Source: Prevotella sp.
GTDB taxonomy: Bacteria > Bacteroidota > Bacteroidia > Bacteroidales > Dysgonomonadaceae
NCBI GenBank assembly: GCA_031271965.1
Contig: JAISUS010000017.1
Coordinates: 1-64,000 of the forward strand
Direction of reading: 5' to 3'
DNA length: 64,000 nt
Shown here: piece after piece, positions 1-7,910 of the stretch
Layout: every line of letters starts with the position of its first letter
Position numbering within the stretch: the stretch's first letter is position 1
Translations under genes and position numbers: made by a program
Notes under the pieces: generated by a model
The model's input: the letters and a program-made list of their open reading frames with translations, nothing else
Told to the model about the DNA's origin: nothing
Databases searched by the model: none

Positions 1-1
1 G

Positions 2-85
2 CGGGCTAAACCAAGAGGAAAAAGGGTAAAAGACGCTAAAAAGAGCAGAAAAAAGTTGCTAAGATTTATTTATGGGAGCCTGTAA
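2..85 (+). CDS. C-terminal tail of an unidentified highly basic protein (partial)
   Basis: The frame starting at base 2 is open from the window edge to a TAA at 83-85, while the other two forward frames stop within the first 30 bases. The 27 readable residues are rich in Lys and Arg and end in a short hydrophobic stretch (RFIYGSL). Such tails occur on ribosome- or RNA-associated proteins, but nothing here identifies the family. The stop codon lies inside an inverted repeat (76-116) that may end the transcript. The call rests only on the open frame and its composition. Confidence 0.35.
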   Translation, partial: RAKPRGKRVKDAKKSRKKLLRFIYGSL

Positions 86-116
86 TGAAAATTTTCGCTA
101 AAATTTAAACAGGCTC
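76..116. repeat. Truncated MITE-like inverted repeat
   Basis: GAGCCTGT (76-83) is repeated inverted as ACAGGCTC (109-116). The 17 bases at 100-116 are the exact reverse complement of the left terminal repeat of the 193-bp element at 28186-28378. This looks like an internally deleted copy of that element. It could also act as a hairpin at the end of the upstream gene, though no long T-run follows. Confidence 0.5.
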
Positions 117-150
117 TTAATATAAACTCTCTTTTTGTATGCTTCTTGCC

Positions 151-182
151 TTTCGCCGAAAAGTAAATTTTATCTACCTTTG
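151..182 (+). promoter_or_regulatory. Bacteroidetes-type promoter for the ABC-F gene
   Basis: The -7 element TACCTTTG (175-182) fits TAnnTTTG. A TTTC at 151-154 lies 20 bp upstream in the -33 position. The start codon is 24 bp further on. Confidence 0.6.
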
Positions 183-205
183 CAGCTTCAAAAAATAAAA
201 AAGTA

Positions 206-1822
206 ATGCTGATAATAGATAGTCTTAAAGTAGAGTTAGGCGACAGGATTTTGTTCGATAATATTAGCTATATAATAAACTACAAGGATAAAATCGCTCT
301 TGTAGGCAAAAATGGAGCAGGCAAAAGTACCATGTTGAAAATCTTAGCCGGAGTAAATACCCATTACAGAGGAACTATTACCGGGCCGGATGGAGTAACA
401 GTAGGCTACCTTCCTCAAGTAATGAAAATTTCCGATGAACGCACTGTTCGGGAAGAAGCGTCTCTTGCATTTTCTCACATCTTCGATTTACAAACAAAAA
501 TTGAAGATATGAACAAGCAGTTGGAGACTCGTACCGATTACGAGTCGGATGACTATGCCAAATTGATAGATGACTTCGCCCATGCACATGAGCATTTAGC
601 TATGGTAGAAGGTATAAATTTTGAAGGAGAAGTAGAAAAAGCCCTATTGGGACTGGGATTCAAACGCACCGACCTTGACAGACCAACCAATGAATTCAGT
701 GGAGGATGGCGTATGAGGATCGAATTAGCAAAATTATTACTGAGAAATCCTGATGTCATGTTATTAGATGAACCAACAAACCATTTGGACATAGAATCAA
801 TCGGCTGGCTCGAAGAATTTATTAATACACAAGCGAAGGCTGTAGTGCTTATTTCTCACGACCGGGCATTTATCGATGCCGTTACTACACGTACCATAGA
901 ACTGACGATGGGACGCATATACGATTATAAAGTAAACTATTCTAAATATATAGAGTTGCGGCAAGAGCGGCGTTTACAACAGATACATGCTTGGGAAGCA
1001 CAGCAAAAACAAATAGCCGAAATAGAAGAATTTATTGAACGATTCAGAGCACAGGCAGCAAAGGCTGTTCTGGTACAAAGCCGGGTTCGCCAACTCGAAA
1101 AAATGGAGCGCGTAGAAATAGACGAAGAAGACAAATCGCAAATACGCATCCGTTTTCAACCTGCAACACGATCGGGAAATTACCCTCTGACCGTGGATAT
1201 GGTAACAAAGAAGTATGATGATTACCTCGTATTCGAAAATGCCAACTTGATGATAGAACGTGGCGAGAAAATAGCTTTGGCCGGAAAAAATGGAGAGGGA
1301 AAATCCACTTTTGTAAAATGTGTTATGGAAGAAACTCCATATAATGGAAATATTATGCTGGGACATAATGTGGAAATTGGTTATTTTGCCCAAAATCAAG
1401 CTGACTTATTGGACGAGGACCTCACTGTATTTGAAACCATAGACCGTGTTGCCGAAGGTGATATACGCACACAGATACGAAGTATCTTAGGCGCTTTTAT
1501 GTTTAACAAAGATGATTCGGAGAAAAAAGTAAAAGTCCTTTCAGGGGGTGAACGCACCCGCCTTGCGATGATCAAACTTTTGCTCGAACCCGTAAATCTA
1601 TTGATTCTCGACGAACCGACCAATCATTTGGATCTGAAAACAAAGGAAGTTCTCAAAAATGCTTTATTAGATTATGACGGCACTGTTATTTTAGTATCTC
1701 ACGACAGAGATTTTCTGGATGGGCTGGTGACAAAAGTATTTGAATTTTCGGACAAAAGAGTAAGGGAGCATATAGGTGGCATAAAAGACTTTTTGGCAAA
1801 AAAGAAGGCTTTATCGTCATAA
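206..1822 (+). CDS. ABC-F family ATP-binding cassette protein
   Basis: This is a duplicated ABC ATPase without membrane segments, the layout of ABC-F translation factors (EttA, Uup, YkpA types) that act at the ribosomal E site. The first cassette has a Walker A GKNGAGKS near residue 34, a signature FSGGW and a Walker B ending LLDEPTNHLD. The second has GKNGEGKS, LSGGE and LILDEPTNHLD. A charged alpha-helical linker (about residues 240-310) joins them, as expected for the P-site tRNA interaction motif. The length of 538 aa is normal for the family, and the protein ends soon after the second cassette, so it lacks the long C-terminal coiled coil of Uup. The start fits a promoter 24 bp upstream. 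The exact subfamily, and whether it gives antibiotic resistance, cannot be told. Confidence 0.93.
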   Translation: MLIIDSLKVELGDRILFDNISYIINYKDKIALVGKNGAGKSTMLKILAGVNTHYRGTITGPDGVTVGYLPQVMKISDERTVREEASLAFSHIFDLQTKIEDMNKQLETRTDYESDDYAKLIDDFAHAHEHLAMVEGINFEGEVEKALLGLGFKRTDLDRPTNEFSGGWRMRIELAKLLLRNPDVMLLDEPTNHLDIESIGWLEEFINTQAKAVVLISHDRAFIDAVTTRTIELTMGRIYDYKVNYSKYIELRQERRLQQIHAWEAQQKQIAEIEEFIERFRAQAAKAVLVQSRVRQLEKMERVEIDEEDKSQIRIRFQPATRSGNYPLTVDMVTKKYDDYLVFENANLMIERGEKIALAGKNGEGKSTFVKCVMEETPYNGNIMLGHNVEIGYFAQNQADLLDEDLTVFETIDRVAEGDIRTQIRSILGAFMFNKDDSEKKVKVLSGGERTRLAMIKLLLEPVNLLILDEPTNHLDLKTKEVLKNALLDYDGTVILVSHDRDFLDGLVTKVFEFSDKRVREHIGGIKDFLAKKKALSS

Positions 1823-1826
1823 AATA

Positions 1827-1857
1827 TTGGCATTTGGGGTTTCTTTACCTACCTTTA
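1827..1857 (+). promoter_or_regulatory. Probable promoter of the small lipoprotein gene
   Basis: TACCTTTA (1850-1857) matches TAnnTTTG at seven of eight positions. A TTG at 1827-1829 lies 20 bp upstream. Confidence 0.4.
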
Positions 1858-1902
1858 CCGCGAATCATCAAATTTTAATAAAACTACTTAAATTCAAAAA
1901 AA

Positions 1903-2382
1903 ATGAAAAAAGTATTATTTTCTCTATTTGTTGTGATGGTGACTTTTGCTTCATGTGGAACAGATGCTGTAAAATTCAACGACACAATAGTGAATGAAGA
2001 GAGGTCCTTAGAAGCCCCTATCACCGAATACAGCAACAAGTTAGGACAGGCTATGGCAAGTAATTCTTATGAAGGAATAAAAGAATTAGGAGACAGCCTT
2101 TTGTTGAAAATTGACAAAAGTATAGAAGTAATCAAAAATCTAAAAACTCCTTCCGGAGGGGAGAAATTTAAAGAAACTTCTATTGAATATTTCGAATCGG
2201 CTAAAAAAATTGTTGCTTTAGGCAATAAAGCTGAATCGTTGGGAAGCGAACCGACAGAAGAACAAGTAACAGCTTTTTCTGAAGAATATGGAAATATGAT
2301 TAAAGAAATAGCAGAAAGGACAAATGCCTATCTTGCAGTTCAAAAGGAATTCGCTAAAGAAAAGAACATGAAACTAAAATAA
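1903..2382 (+). CDS. Small lipoprotein of unknown function
   Basis: The 159-aa product begins with a short basic N-terminus, a hydrophobic core and a lipobox (TFASC), so it should be exported and lipid-anchored. The mature part is charged and predicted largely helical, with no motif I recognise. It resembles the helical LIC11966-type surface proteins of Bacteroidetes in size and composition, but that is an impression and not a search result. It is monocistronic: it has its own promoter-like element and is followed 12 bp downstream by a strong hairpin shared with the convergent M56 gene. Confidence 0.8.
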   Translation: MKKVLFSLFVVMVTFASCGTDAVKFNDTIVNEERSLEAPITEYSNKLGQAMASNSYEGIKELGDSLLLKIDKSIEVIKNLKTPSGGEKFKETSIEYFESAKKIVALGNKAESLGSEPTEEQVTAFSEEYGNMIKEIAERTNAYLAVQKEFAKEKNMKLK

Positions 2383-2393
2383 AATACAATATT

Positions 2394-2432
2394 AATCAGA
2401 AAGGCTGGTCAAAATGATCAGCCTTTCTGATT
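2394..2432. terminator. Bidirectional terminator
   Basis: A 14-bp inverted repeat (AATCAGAAAGGCTG and its complement) separated by about 11 bases lies between two convergent genes. It can end both the small lipoprotein transcript and the blaI-M56 transcript. Confidence 0.85.
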
Positions 2433-2442
2433 AAATAACATA

Positions 2443-4032
2443 TCATTTTTTAGTGGTAACGATAACTACTCCTTCCTTTCCATCTTCACCATATAGCTTA
2501 ACGGCTTCATCCTTATCCACAATTTTGATATTTGCAATATCTTCAGGTTTAAGTTTCTTTAAAGCATTGTTTGGCCCCTTCTTCCCATCTATAATAATCA
2601 GAGGCGCTTTATTTGCGAGCCAATTCATAAAAGTTGTATTATCATCTTTCTCTATGGGAGTTGAAGAAACTCCAGACTTCTGACTAGAACTCAGTGGAGT
2701 TAAAGTTATACTCAAAGAATTTGATTTATCAACCTTTACTGTAACACCGTTCATATCTATCATCGATACAGAAAGAGTCGCATTATCCGGAACATTCAAA
2801 ACGAATTTACCGTCCATATCCGTAATAGTCCCTGCCTTTGTACCAACAATGACAACCGCAGCTCCTATTACCGGATTGCCCGACGAGTCTTTTACAATGC
2901 CACTTACAATCTTTGTTACAGATTCCTTTCCAGATTCGTCTACCGGAATATTCGTCATAACAAACACCTCATCTTCTTCTGCAGGAAGAGACGACTTCTT
3001 TGAAACATCAGCCTTCTCATATTTTTTCACAGGAGTTTTTCTGAACTCAAATACATCGGTTGTATCGCTTACCAAAGAATTACTTTTTGTGGCATCACTT
3101 ACCTTTGCCATTTCGGCAAAATCACTAACTTTGACTTCTGAGATTTTGTTCAATTCACCGGAAACCTCAGGACGGGCAAACACTGTTATTGCGACTATTG
3201 TTACCGGAAGTACATAAAGATACTTCAATCTGGCCCACGGGCTTGATTTTTGTTTTGACATCATGGTTATACGTTTTTTAAGTTTACTGTGATTAAAGCT
3301 GTTGGCCATTGAGTAGAGCCTTTTGCCGACAGCTTTTTTTATTAATAATAATTGATAATGTTTAGCATCAATACCTTCTTTTAGAACATATTCATCCGCT
3401 TCATATTCATGTATATTTTGCAGTTCTTGTTTAATAAGCCATGCCGCCGGATTAAACCACTGAAAAACAATACAAATATCTGCTAACAAAATATCTATTG
3501 AATGGCGTTTTTGCAGGTGTGCCATTTCGTGCGTCATTATTTCCTTGCCATTTTCTTTTAAATCAGTCTCAGATATCACAATATAATTCATCCAGCTGAA
3601 TGGAGATATGGCTTTATCATGTATCACAAGTTTACCCCCGTTATCTAATTTTTCTACTTTCCCCTGTCGGAACAAATGCCGGATACGCACCAAAAAATAT
3701 ATATTCCGACATATGAAGAATATAATTCCTATCAGATAAATAAGTAATATACCATGCATCCATGTAAAAGTCTTATCGGGTGATGCAACAGCATCAACGC
3801 TATTTGATTCTACAAATAACTGATGAAATTTGAACACTGCCTGGCTCACCTGAACCTCGGCATCTACATGAATATTACAAAACGGTACGGCAATCGATAA
3901 AACCAATATGCAAAGAACCGCAACACGATTAAAGGAGTGGAACGTATCCTTGTTCAGTAACAAACGGAAAAACAGGTAAAATACGACCAGACAGACGGCC
4001 GACTTGAGTATGTATACAAAGAACTCGCCCAT
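2443..4032 (-). CDS. BlaR1-like M56 metallopeptidase with extra carboxypeptidase-regulatory and plug-like domains
   Basis: The N-terminal part (about 1-310) is a membrane M56 peptidase of the BlaR1/MecR1 type. It has hydrophobic segments near residues 5-25, 35-55, 95-120 and 265-290 and the zinc motif HEMAH at 168-172. A low-complexity Ser/Asp/Lys region then leads to a carboxypeptidase-D regulatory-like beta-sandwich (about 365-440). A last domain of about 55 residues resembles the end of a TonB-receptor plug (LIIIDG ... EGVVIVTTKK). A classical beta-lactam-binding penicillin-binding domain is not visible, so a role in beta-lactam sensing is not supported. The gene starts 5 bp after the BlaI-like repressor and forms its operon. 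The signal and output genes are unknown; proteolysis of the partner repressor is inferred from the family. Confidence 0.85.
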   Translation of the reverse strand: MGEFFVYILKSAVCLVVFYLFFRLLLNKDTFHSFNRVAVLCILVLSIAVPFCNIHVDAEVQVSQAVFKFHQLFVESNSVDAVASPDKTFTWMHGILLIYLIGIIFFICRNIYFLVRIRHLFRQGKVEKLDNGGKLVIHDKAISPFSWMNYIVISETDLKENGKEIMTHEMAHLQKRHSIDILLADICIVFQWFNPAAWLIKQELQNIHEYEADEYVLKEGIDAKHYQLLLIKKAVGKRLYSMANSFNHSKLKKRITMMSKQKSSPWARLKYLYVLPVTIVAITVFARPEVSGELNKISEVKVSDFAEMAKVSDATKSNSLVSDTTDVFEFRKTPVKKYEKADVSKKSSLPAEEDEVFVMTNIPVDESGKESVTKIVSGIVKDSSGNPVIGAAVVIVGTKAGTITDMDGKFVLNVPDNATLSVSMIDMNGVTVKVDKSNSLSITLTPLSSSQKSGVSSTPIEKDDNTTFMNWLANKAPLIIIDGKKGPNNALKKLKPEDIANIKIVDKDEAVKLYGEDGKEGVVIVTTKK

Positions 4033-4037
4033 ACAAT

Positions 4038-4400
4038 CTATCTATTAGAATTCTCTACATCTTTTATCAGTTGCTTCAACTCTTCTAAAGAAATATCCTC
4101 CTCTTGTACCAAAGACGACACGGCACTAAGATACGAATTGTTAAAATACTTCCTGATAACACCTCTTAGCGTACCTTTCCTAAAATCGCTCTCGGATACA
4201 ACCGGATAATATTGATATGTATTTCCAAAAGTATTATGGGACAAAAATCCTTTTTCCTCTAAACCTCTTACAATAGTAGACAAGGTATTAAAGTGAGGCT
4301 TAGGTTCATCGTAAAAACTCAATATTTCTTTTACAAACAAAGCGCCTTTTTCCCAAAAGAAACACATTAGTTCCTCTTCCCTTACAGTTAAGTCTTTCAT
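4038..4400 (-). CDS. BlaI/MecI-family transcriptional repressor
   Basis: The 120-aa protein has the BlaI/MecI/CopY layout: an N-terminal winged helix (REEELMCFFWEKGALFVKEI, then HFNTLSTIVRGLEEKGFL) and a C-terminal helical dimerisation part ending LEELKQLIKDVE. Family members bind palindromes as dimers and are released when the partner M56 peptidase cleaves them. The upstream intergenic region contains several TTAGT/ACTAA palindromes, consistent with autoregulation. The gene is first in a two-gene operon with the M56 protein. Its target genes outside the operon cannot be seen; recR, divergently placed, may share the control region. Confidence 0.9.
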   Translation of the reverse strand: MKDLTVREEELMCFFWEKGALFVKEILSFYDEPKPHFNTLSTIVRGLEEKGFLSHNTFGNTYQYYPVVSESDFRKGTLRGVIRKYFNNSYLSAVSSLVQEEDISLEELKQLIKDVENSNR

Positions 4401-4425
4401 AATTCAATCATATTTTTCACAAATA

Positions 4426-4486
4426 ACTAAACAATTTAGTTTACAAACTAATATTTTTAGTTAAAAAACTAATCATATTAGTTTTT
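4426..4486. promoter_or_regulatory. Palindromic operator cluster for the BlaI-type repressor
   Basis: Three palindromes built on ACTAA/TTAGT occur in 61 bp: ACTAAA-caa-TTTAGT (4426-4440), TTAGTTT-ac-AAACTAA (4436-4451) and AAAACTAAT-cat-ATTAGTTTT within a 10-bp-arm repeat (4464-4486). A minus-strand TTAGTTTG (complement at 4444-4451), one base off a -7 element, overlaps the middle one. A repressor bound there would block the blaI-M56 promoter. Confidence 0.7.
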
Positions 4487-4578
4487 ATATCCTGATAACG
4501 TATTTAATGTAGTTTTAACCGCTCTATGGAGAGGAAAATTATCAATAATTACTATCTTTACGCCCTCAATTAATAGTA

Positions 4579-5202
4579 ATGAATCAGAAGTATCCTTCAG
4601 CTTTATTAGAAAATGCGGTAAACGAATTTGCCAAGCTTCCGGGAATAGGCAGAAAAACAGCTTTACGCCTTATTCTGCACCTACTGCGGCAGGATGATGC
4701 TACTGTAGACAGTTTTTCACAAGCACTCGTTTCACTAAAACATCAGGTAAAATACTGCAAGGTATGCCATAATATATGCGACAACGAGGTATGTTCTACT
4801 TGTCTCGACAAGTCTCGCGATTCTTCCACCGTATGCGTAGTAGAGAACATAAAAGAGGTGATGGCCATAGAAAACACCATGCAATACAAAGGACTTTATC
4901 ATGTACTGGGAGGAATTATATCACCTATTGACGGTATCGGCCCAACCGATCTGGAGATAGAAAGTTTGGTGGAACGCGTATCTAATGGCGGAATTACCGA
5001 GATAATATTAGCATTGAGCACTACGATGGAAGGAGACACCACCAATTTTTACATCTACAAAAAACTATCGCCTTATAATGTGAAAGTTTCGATGATTGCC
5101 CGTGGCATTTCCATCGGTGATGAAATAGAATATGCCGATGAGATTACTTTAGGGCGCTCTATCTTAAACCGTACCCTTTTTAACGAATCGTACAGAATAT
5201 AA
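4579..5202 (+). CDS. recR: Recombination mediator RecR
   Basis: RecR works with RecF and RecO to load RecA on gapped DNA. The 207-aa product has the full family layout: an N-terminal helix-hairpin-helix ([15 protein letters not shown]), a four-cysteine zinc finger ([16 protein letters not shown]) and a Toprim domain beginning [14 protein letters not shown], followed by the conserved GGIISP segment. The length is normal. It is the first gene of a compact six-gene operon running to the pentapeptide gene. A -7-like TATCTTTA (4553-4560) lies 18 bp before the start. Confidence 0.97.
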   Translation: MNQKYPSALLENAVNEFAKLPGIGRKTALRLILHLLRQDDATVDSFSQALVSLKHQVKYCKVCHNICDNEVCSTCLDKSRDSSTVCVVENIKEVMAIENTMQYKGLYHVLGGIISPIDGIGPTDLEIESLVERVSNGGITEIILALSTTMEGDTTNFYIYKKLSPYNVKVSMIARGISIGDEIEYADEITLGRSILNRTLFNESYRI

Positions 5203-5210
5203 ACGGACTT

Positions 5211-5660
5211 ATGAGTAATCAAATTAAAAAAGCATATACGCTCCAAATAATAGCTTTTTGGGTAAATATCATTCTCCTTGCAACCGCTTTACTTGTTGTA
5301 CTCCAAGCCAAAGGGCCGGACTTTGCGTCTAGCCCCACAACAAATATTGCCTTTGAGAGGTATGCAATCATTCTTACATTAGCTATAATACCAATATCGC
5401 TGAAACTTTTCCATTCTTATCATCTGAAAACGAAAAGTTTGAAGCAAAATACATTTATAAAGAAATATACAACAGCTTATTACCTACGCCTGATCATATT
5501 TGATGCGATGGCGATCCTTAATCTGACAGGCTTCCAGTTGTATAATTCACACAATACAATGTATTTGACAATAATGATTATCTTTGCACTGTTTTTTTGT
5601 TATCCAAACAAACAAGCATTACAAAATGAATCAGAAAATGAAAAGTCTGAAAATGATTAA
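5211..5660 (+). CDS. Small integral membrane protein of unknown function
   Basis: The 149-aa product has about four hydrophobic segments (near residues 10-30, 47-65, 85-105 and 115-130) separated by short loops and ends in an acidic, Lys-rich cytoplasmic-type tail. I recognise no family. It sits 8 bp after recR and 9 bp before the HAD gene, so it is co-transcribed with housekeeping genes. Nothing links it to RecR mechanistically. Confidence 0.8.
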   Translation: MSNQIKKAYTLQIIAFWVNIILLATALLVVLQAKGPDFASSPTTNIAFERYAIILTLAIIPISLKLFHSYHLKTKSLKQNTFIKKYTTAYYLRLIIFDAMAILNLTGFQLYNSHNTMYLTIMIIFALFFCYPNKQALQNESENEKSEND

Positions 5661-5669
5661 ACTTATAAT

Positions 5670-6125
5670 ATGATTATTGCAGTAGATTTTGACGGAACAA
5701 TAGTAGAACATGAATATCCGAAGATAGGACGTCCGATCCCCTTTGCAATCGAAACCTTACAGCAGTTACAAAAAGACGGACACACCCTTCTATTGTGGTC
5801 GGTACGTAACGGAAGTTTGCTACAAGAGGCTATAGACTATTGTGAAAGTAAAGGTGTAAAATTTTATGCCGCTAATAAAAATCACCCGGAAGAAGACCCT
5901 ACAAAAGCTTCTCGCAAACTCGATGCGGAAATCTTTATCGACGATCGAAATCTAGGCGGACTTCCCGATTGGGGTATAATCTACCATGCTATAAAAGCAG
6001 CACAAAAAGGAGAAACCTCTTTCGAAAAGATAATGATGTCGTCCGGAGAAAATCAACGTATTCGCAGGAGAAAAAAGAATTTCTTCATCCGTCTGGGTGA
6101 GATGTTCGAAAAAGACAATTACTAA
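5670..6125 (+). CDS. HAD-superfamily hydrolase (BT0820-like)
   Basis: The first aspartates, in VDFDGTIVEHE (D6 and D8), form the HAD nucleophile motif. LLLWSVRNG matches motif II and FIDDRNLGG near residue 90 is the acidic motif IV. At 151 aa with a very small cap it resembles the Bacteroidales BT0820 type of magnesium-dependent phosphatase, whose physiological substrate I do not know. The basic C-terminal 25 residues follow the catalytic fold. It lies within the recR operon, with 9 bp upstream and 16 bp to the next proposed start. Confidence 0.88.
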   Translation: MIIAVDFDGTIVEHEYPKIGRPIPFAIETLQQLQKDGHTLLLWSVRNGSLLQEAIDYCESKGVKFYAANKNHPEEDPTKASRKLDAEIFIDDRNLGGLPDWGIIYHAIKAAQKGETSFEKIMMSSGENQRIRRRKKNFFIRLGEMFEKDNY

Positions 6126-6141
6126 AAAACAATGCTACAAT

Positions 6142-6678
6142 ATGCTTTTAAAAAATTCTCAATTGAGTCTTCGTGCTGTCGAACCCGAAGATCTTGAAAT
6201 ACTTTATAAATGGGAAAATTCGACAGAATTATGGATACACGGAAATACTCTTGCCCCTTACTCGAAATTGGTATTACGCGAATATATCAATAATGCCATA
6301 GAAATGGATATTTATCAAAGTAAGCAACTACGGCTGATGATAGATCTTGTAGATAAAGATCAAGATGTTACTATCGGCACCATCGACCTCTATGATATAG
6401 ACCCGCACAATCGCAGAGCCGGTATTGGAATATTAATAGATGAAACCCATCGCAAAAAACAATATGCGACTCAGGCATTGGAACTGATGAGAGAGTATGC
6501 GTTCAACTTTTTACGCTTGCATCAAGTGTATGCTTACATATCATTAAGCAACACGAAGAGTATCAGCCTGTTCGAAAAAGTGGGATTTAAGCATGTCGGC
6601 ATTTTAAAAGATTGGGTACAACGAGGAGAAAGATTTGAAGATGTACAGTTCTGCCAGCTTATAAATAAAAGCAAATGA
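6142..6678 (+). CDS. GNAT-family N-acetyltransferase
   Basis: The 178-aa product has the GNAT fold of the RimJ/RimL type. LSLRAVEPEDLEILYKW gives the N-terminal strand and helix, RRAGIGILIDE the acetyl-CoA-binding region, and LHQVYAYISLSNTKSISLFEKVGF the conserved C-terminal motif. The open frame extends upstream to 6097 inside the HAD gene; I chose 6142 because the domain starts there and the overlap vanishes. The stop overlaps the next start by 4 bp (ATGA), so translation is probably coupled. The substrate is unknown: a protein N-terminus, polyamine or small molecule would all fit. Confidence 0.88.
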   Translation: MLLKNSQLSLRAVEPEDLEILYKWENSTELWIHGNTLAPYSKLVLREYINNAIEMDIYQSKQLRLMIDLVDKDQDVTIGTIDLYDIDPHNRRAGIGILIDETHRKKQYATQALELMREYAFNFLRLHQVYAYISLSNTKSISLFEKVGFKHVGILKDWVQRGERFEDVQFCQLINKSK

Positions 6679-7238
6679 ACGAGGATATAAAAAAAGCCTT
6701 TGATGTATTGGTAGCCGGAGGTTTGATCCTCTACCCTACCGATACCATTTGGGGTATAGGTTGCGATGCAACCAATGAAGATGCAGTCCGGCGGGTTTAT
6801 GAACTAAAGAAGCGCACCGACAGTAAGGCTTTGATTACATTATTAGATAGTCCTGCAAAGTTGAATTACTATATCGGAGATGTACCCGATGTAGCCTGGG
6901 ACTTAATAGAATTGGCAGACAAACCTCTCACTATTATATACGATAATGCCCGAAATGTGGCATCTAATCTGATAGCCGAGGATGGTAGCCTAGCTATAAG
7001 AATAACCAAAGAAGCTTTCTCGCAAGGATTATGTAATCGTTTCCGCAAAGCGTTGGTATCCACATCAGCTAATATTAGCGGAGAATCTTCTCCCTCAAAT
7101 TTTAGTGAGATCAGCGATGAAATAAAGAACGGTGTCGACTATATTGTCCGATACCGCCAGGAAGATACTGCTAAAACAAAGGCATCCAGTATTATAAAAC
7201 TCGGAAAAAGCGGAGAAATAAAGATTATAAGAGAATAA
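6675..7238 (+). CDS. tsaC: L-threonylcarbamoyladenylate synthase (Sua5/YrdC/YwlC family)
   Basis: This enzyme makes threonylcarbamoyl-AMP from threonine, bicarbonate and ATP, the first step of t6A formation at A37 of ANN-decoding tRNAs. Family motifs are LYPTDTIWGIGCD near residue 20, the Lys/Arg-rich KKRTDSKALITL that contacts the nucleotide, and LVSTSANISGESSP near residue 120. At 187 aa it is the short YrdC/TsaC form and lacks the extra C-terminal domain of Sua5. It overlaps the preceding GNAT gene by 4 bp and the next gene by 1 bp. Confidence 0.93.
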   Translation: MNEDIKKAFDVLVAGGLILYPTDTIWGIGCDATNEDAVRRVYELKKRTDSKALITLLDSPAKLNYYIGDVPDVAWDLIELADKPLTIIYDNARNVASNLIAEDGSLAIRITKEAFSQGLCNRFRKALVSTSANISGESSPSNFSEISDEIKNGVDYIVRYRQEDTAKTKASSIIKLGKSGEIKIIRE

Positions 7239-7804
7239 TGCCTGCATACGAGGATAAAATATTCGAGGGAGTTTCATATTCCGAGGGGCTAAGCAAAGAC
7301 ACATTCGAAGAATGTACTTTCTCGAATTGTGACTTCACGGATGCAAAAATTTTATACTGCAACTTCACCGATTGCACTTTCATTAATTGCAACCTATCCA
7401 TGACTGACCTCAATCAGTCTGCGCTAAATAATGTAGAATTCAAAAACTGTAAGATACTAGGCGTAAAGTTCAATAATTGCCACGATTTTATCTTTGAAGT
7501 AAGTTTTGATAACTGTATGCTTGATTACAGTTCTTTTGAGAGACGGAAGATGAGCAAGACCATTTTTAAGAATTCTTCTCTCAAAGGTGTTGATTTCGGG
7601 GATGCAGATATAAAACAATCTAAATTTATAAACACAGACCTCAACGAAGCTATTTTTTACAATACGAATATTCAGGAAACCGATTTTACAACAGCTTATA
7701 ATTATTCGATAGATTTAAGTCAAAACAGTATAAAAAAAGCCCGCTTCGCTAAAGACGGTTTAGCCGGACTTCTCAATCAGTTTGATATTATTATTGAAGG
7801 ATAA
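7238..7804 (+). CDS. Pentapeptide-repeat protein
   Basis: Most of the 188 residues follow the A(D/N)Lxx-type five-residue repeat with Phe or Leu at the centre (CTFSN, CDFTD, CNFTD, CTFIN, CNLSM and so on), which folds as a right-handed quadrilateral beta-helix. The C-terminus (KKARFAKDGLAGLLNQFDI) matches the capping segment common in Qnr-like and related proteins. Some members mimic DNA and protect gyrase, but many have no known role. Here it is the last gene of the recR operon, its ATG overlapping the tsaC stop. A large inverted repeat follows 10 bp downstream. Confidence 0.9.
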   Translation: MPAYEDKIFEGVSYSEGLSKDTFEECTFSNCDFTDAKILYCNFTDCTFINCNLSMTDLNQSALNNVEFKNCKILGVKFNNCHDFIFEVSFDNCMLDYSSFERRKMSKTIFKNSSLKGVDFGDADIKQSKFINTDLNEAIFYNTNIQETDFTTAYNYSIDLSQNSIKKARFAKDGLAGLLNQFDIIIEG

Positions 7805-7813
7805 AAAGGAAAG

Positions 7814-7900
7814 GGGGCTGTCCCAAAAGATAGAATTCCCGTCATTGCTTCGGGCTATCGCCCTCGCAATGACGTATAAAAGACCTTTTGAGACAGCCCC
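7814..7900. repeat. Dispersed palindromic repeat, copy 1
   Basis: This 87-bp element has imperfect terminal inverted repeats (GGGGCTGTCCCAAAAG and CTTTTGAGACAGCCCC) and an inner pair CGTCATTGC/GCAATGACG (7840-7848 and 7866-7874). The inner bases also occur in the element at 27254-27459. It lies between the convergent pentapeptide and sucD genes and probably folds as a terminator-like hairpin. Confidence 0.8.
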
Positions 7901-7910
7901 TTATTTACCG

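Noticed and set aside
974-1399. 141-aa open frame antisense to the ABC-F gene
   Set aside because: It lies wholly inside a certain gene and has no family features; long antisense frames arise from the codon bias.
2443-4400. Beta-lactam resistance locus
   Set aside because: No beta-lactamase or penicillin-binding sensor domain is present; only the M56 and BlaI folds are shared.
7238-7804. Pentapeptide protein as a Qnr quinolone-resistance protein
   Set aside because: The repeat fold is common to many unrelated proteins and nothing specific to Qnr loops is visible.
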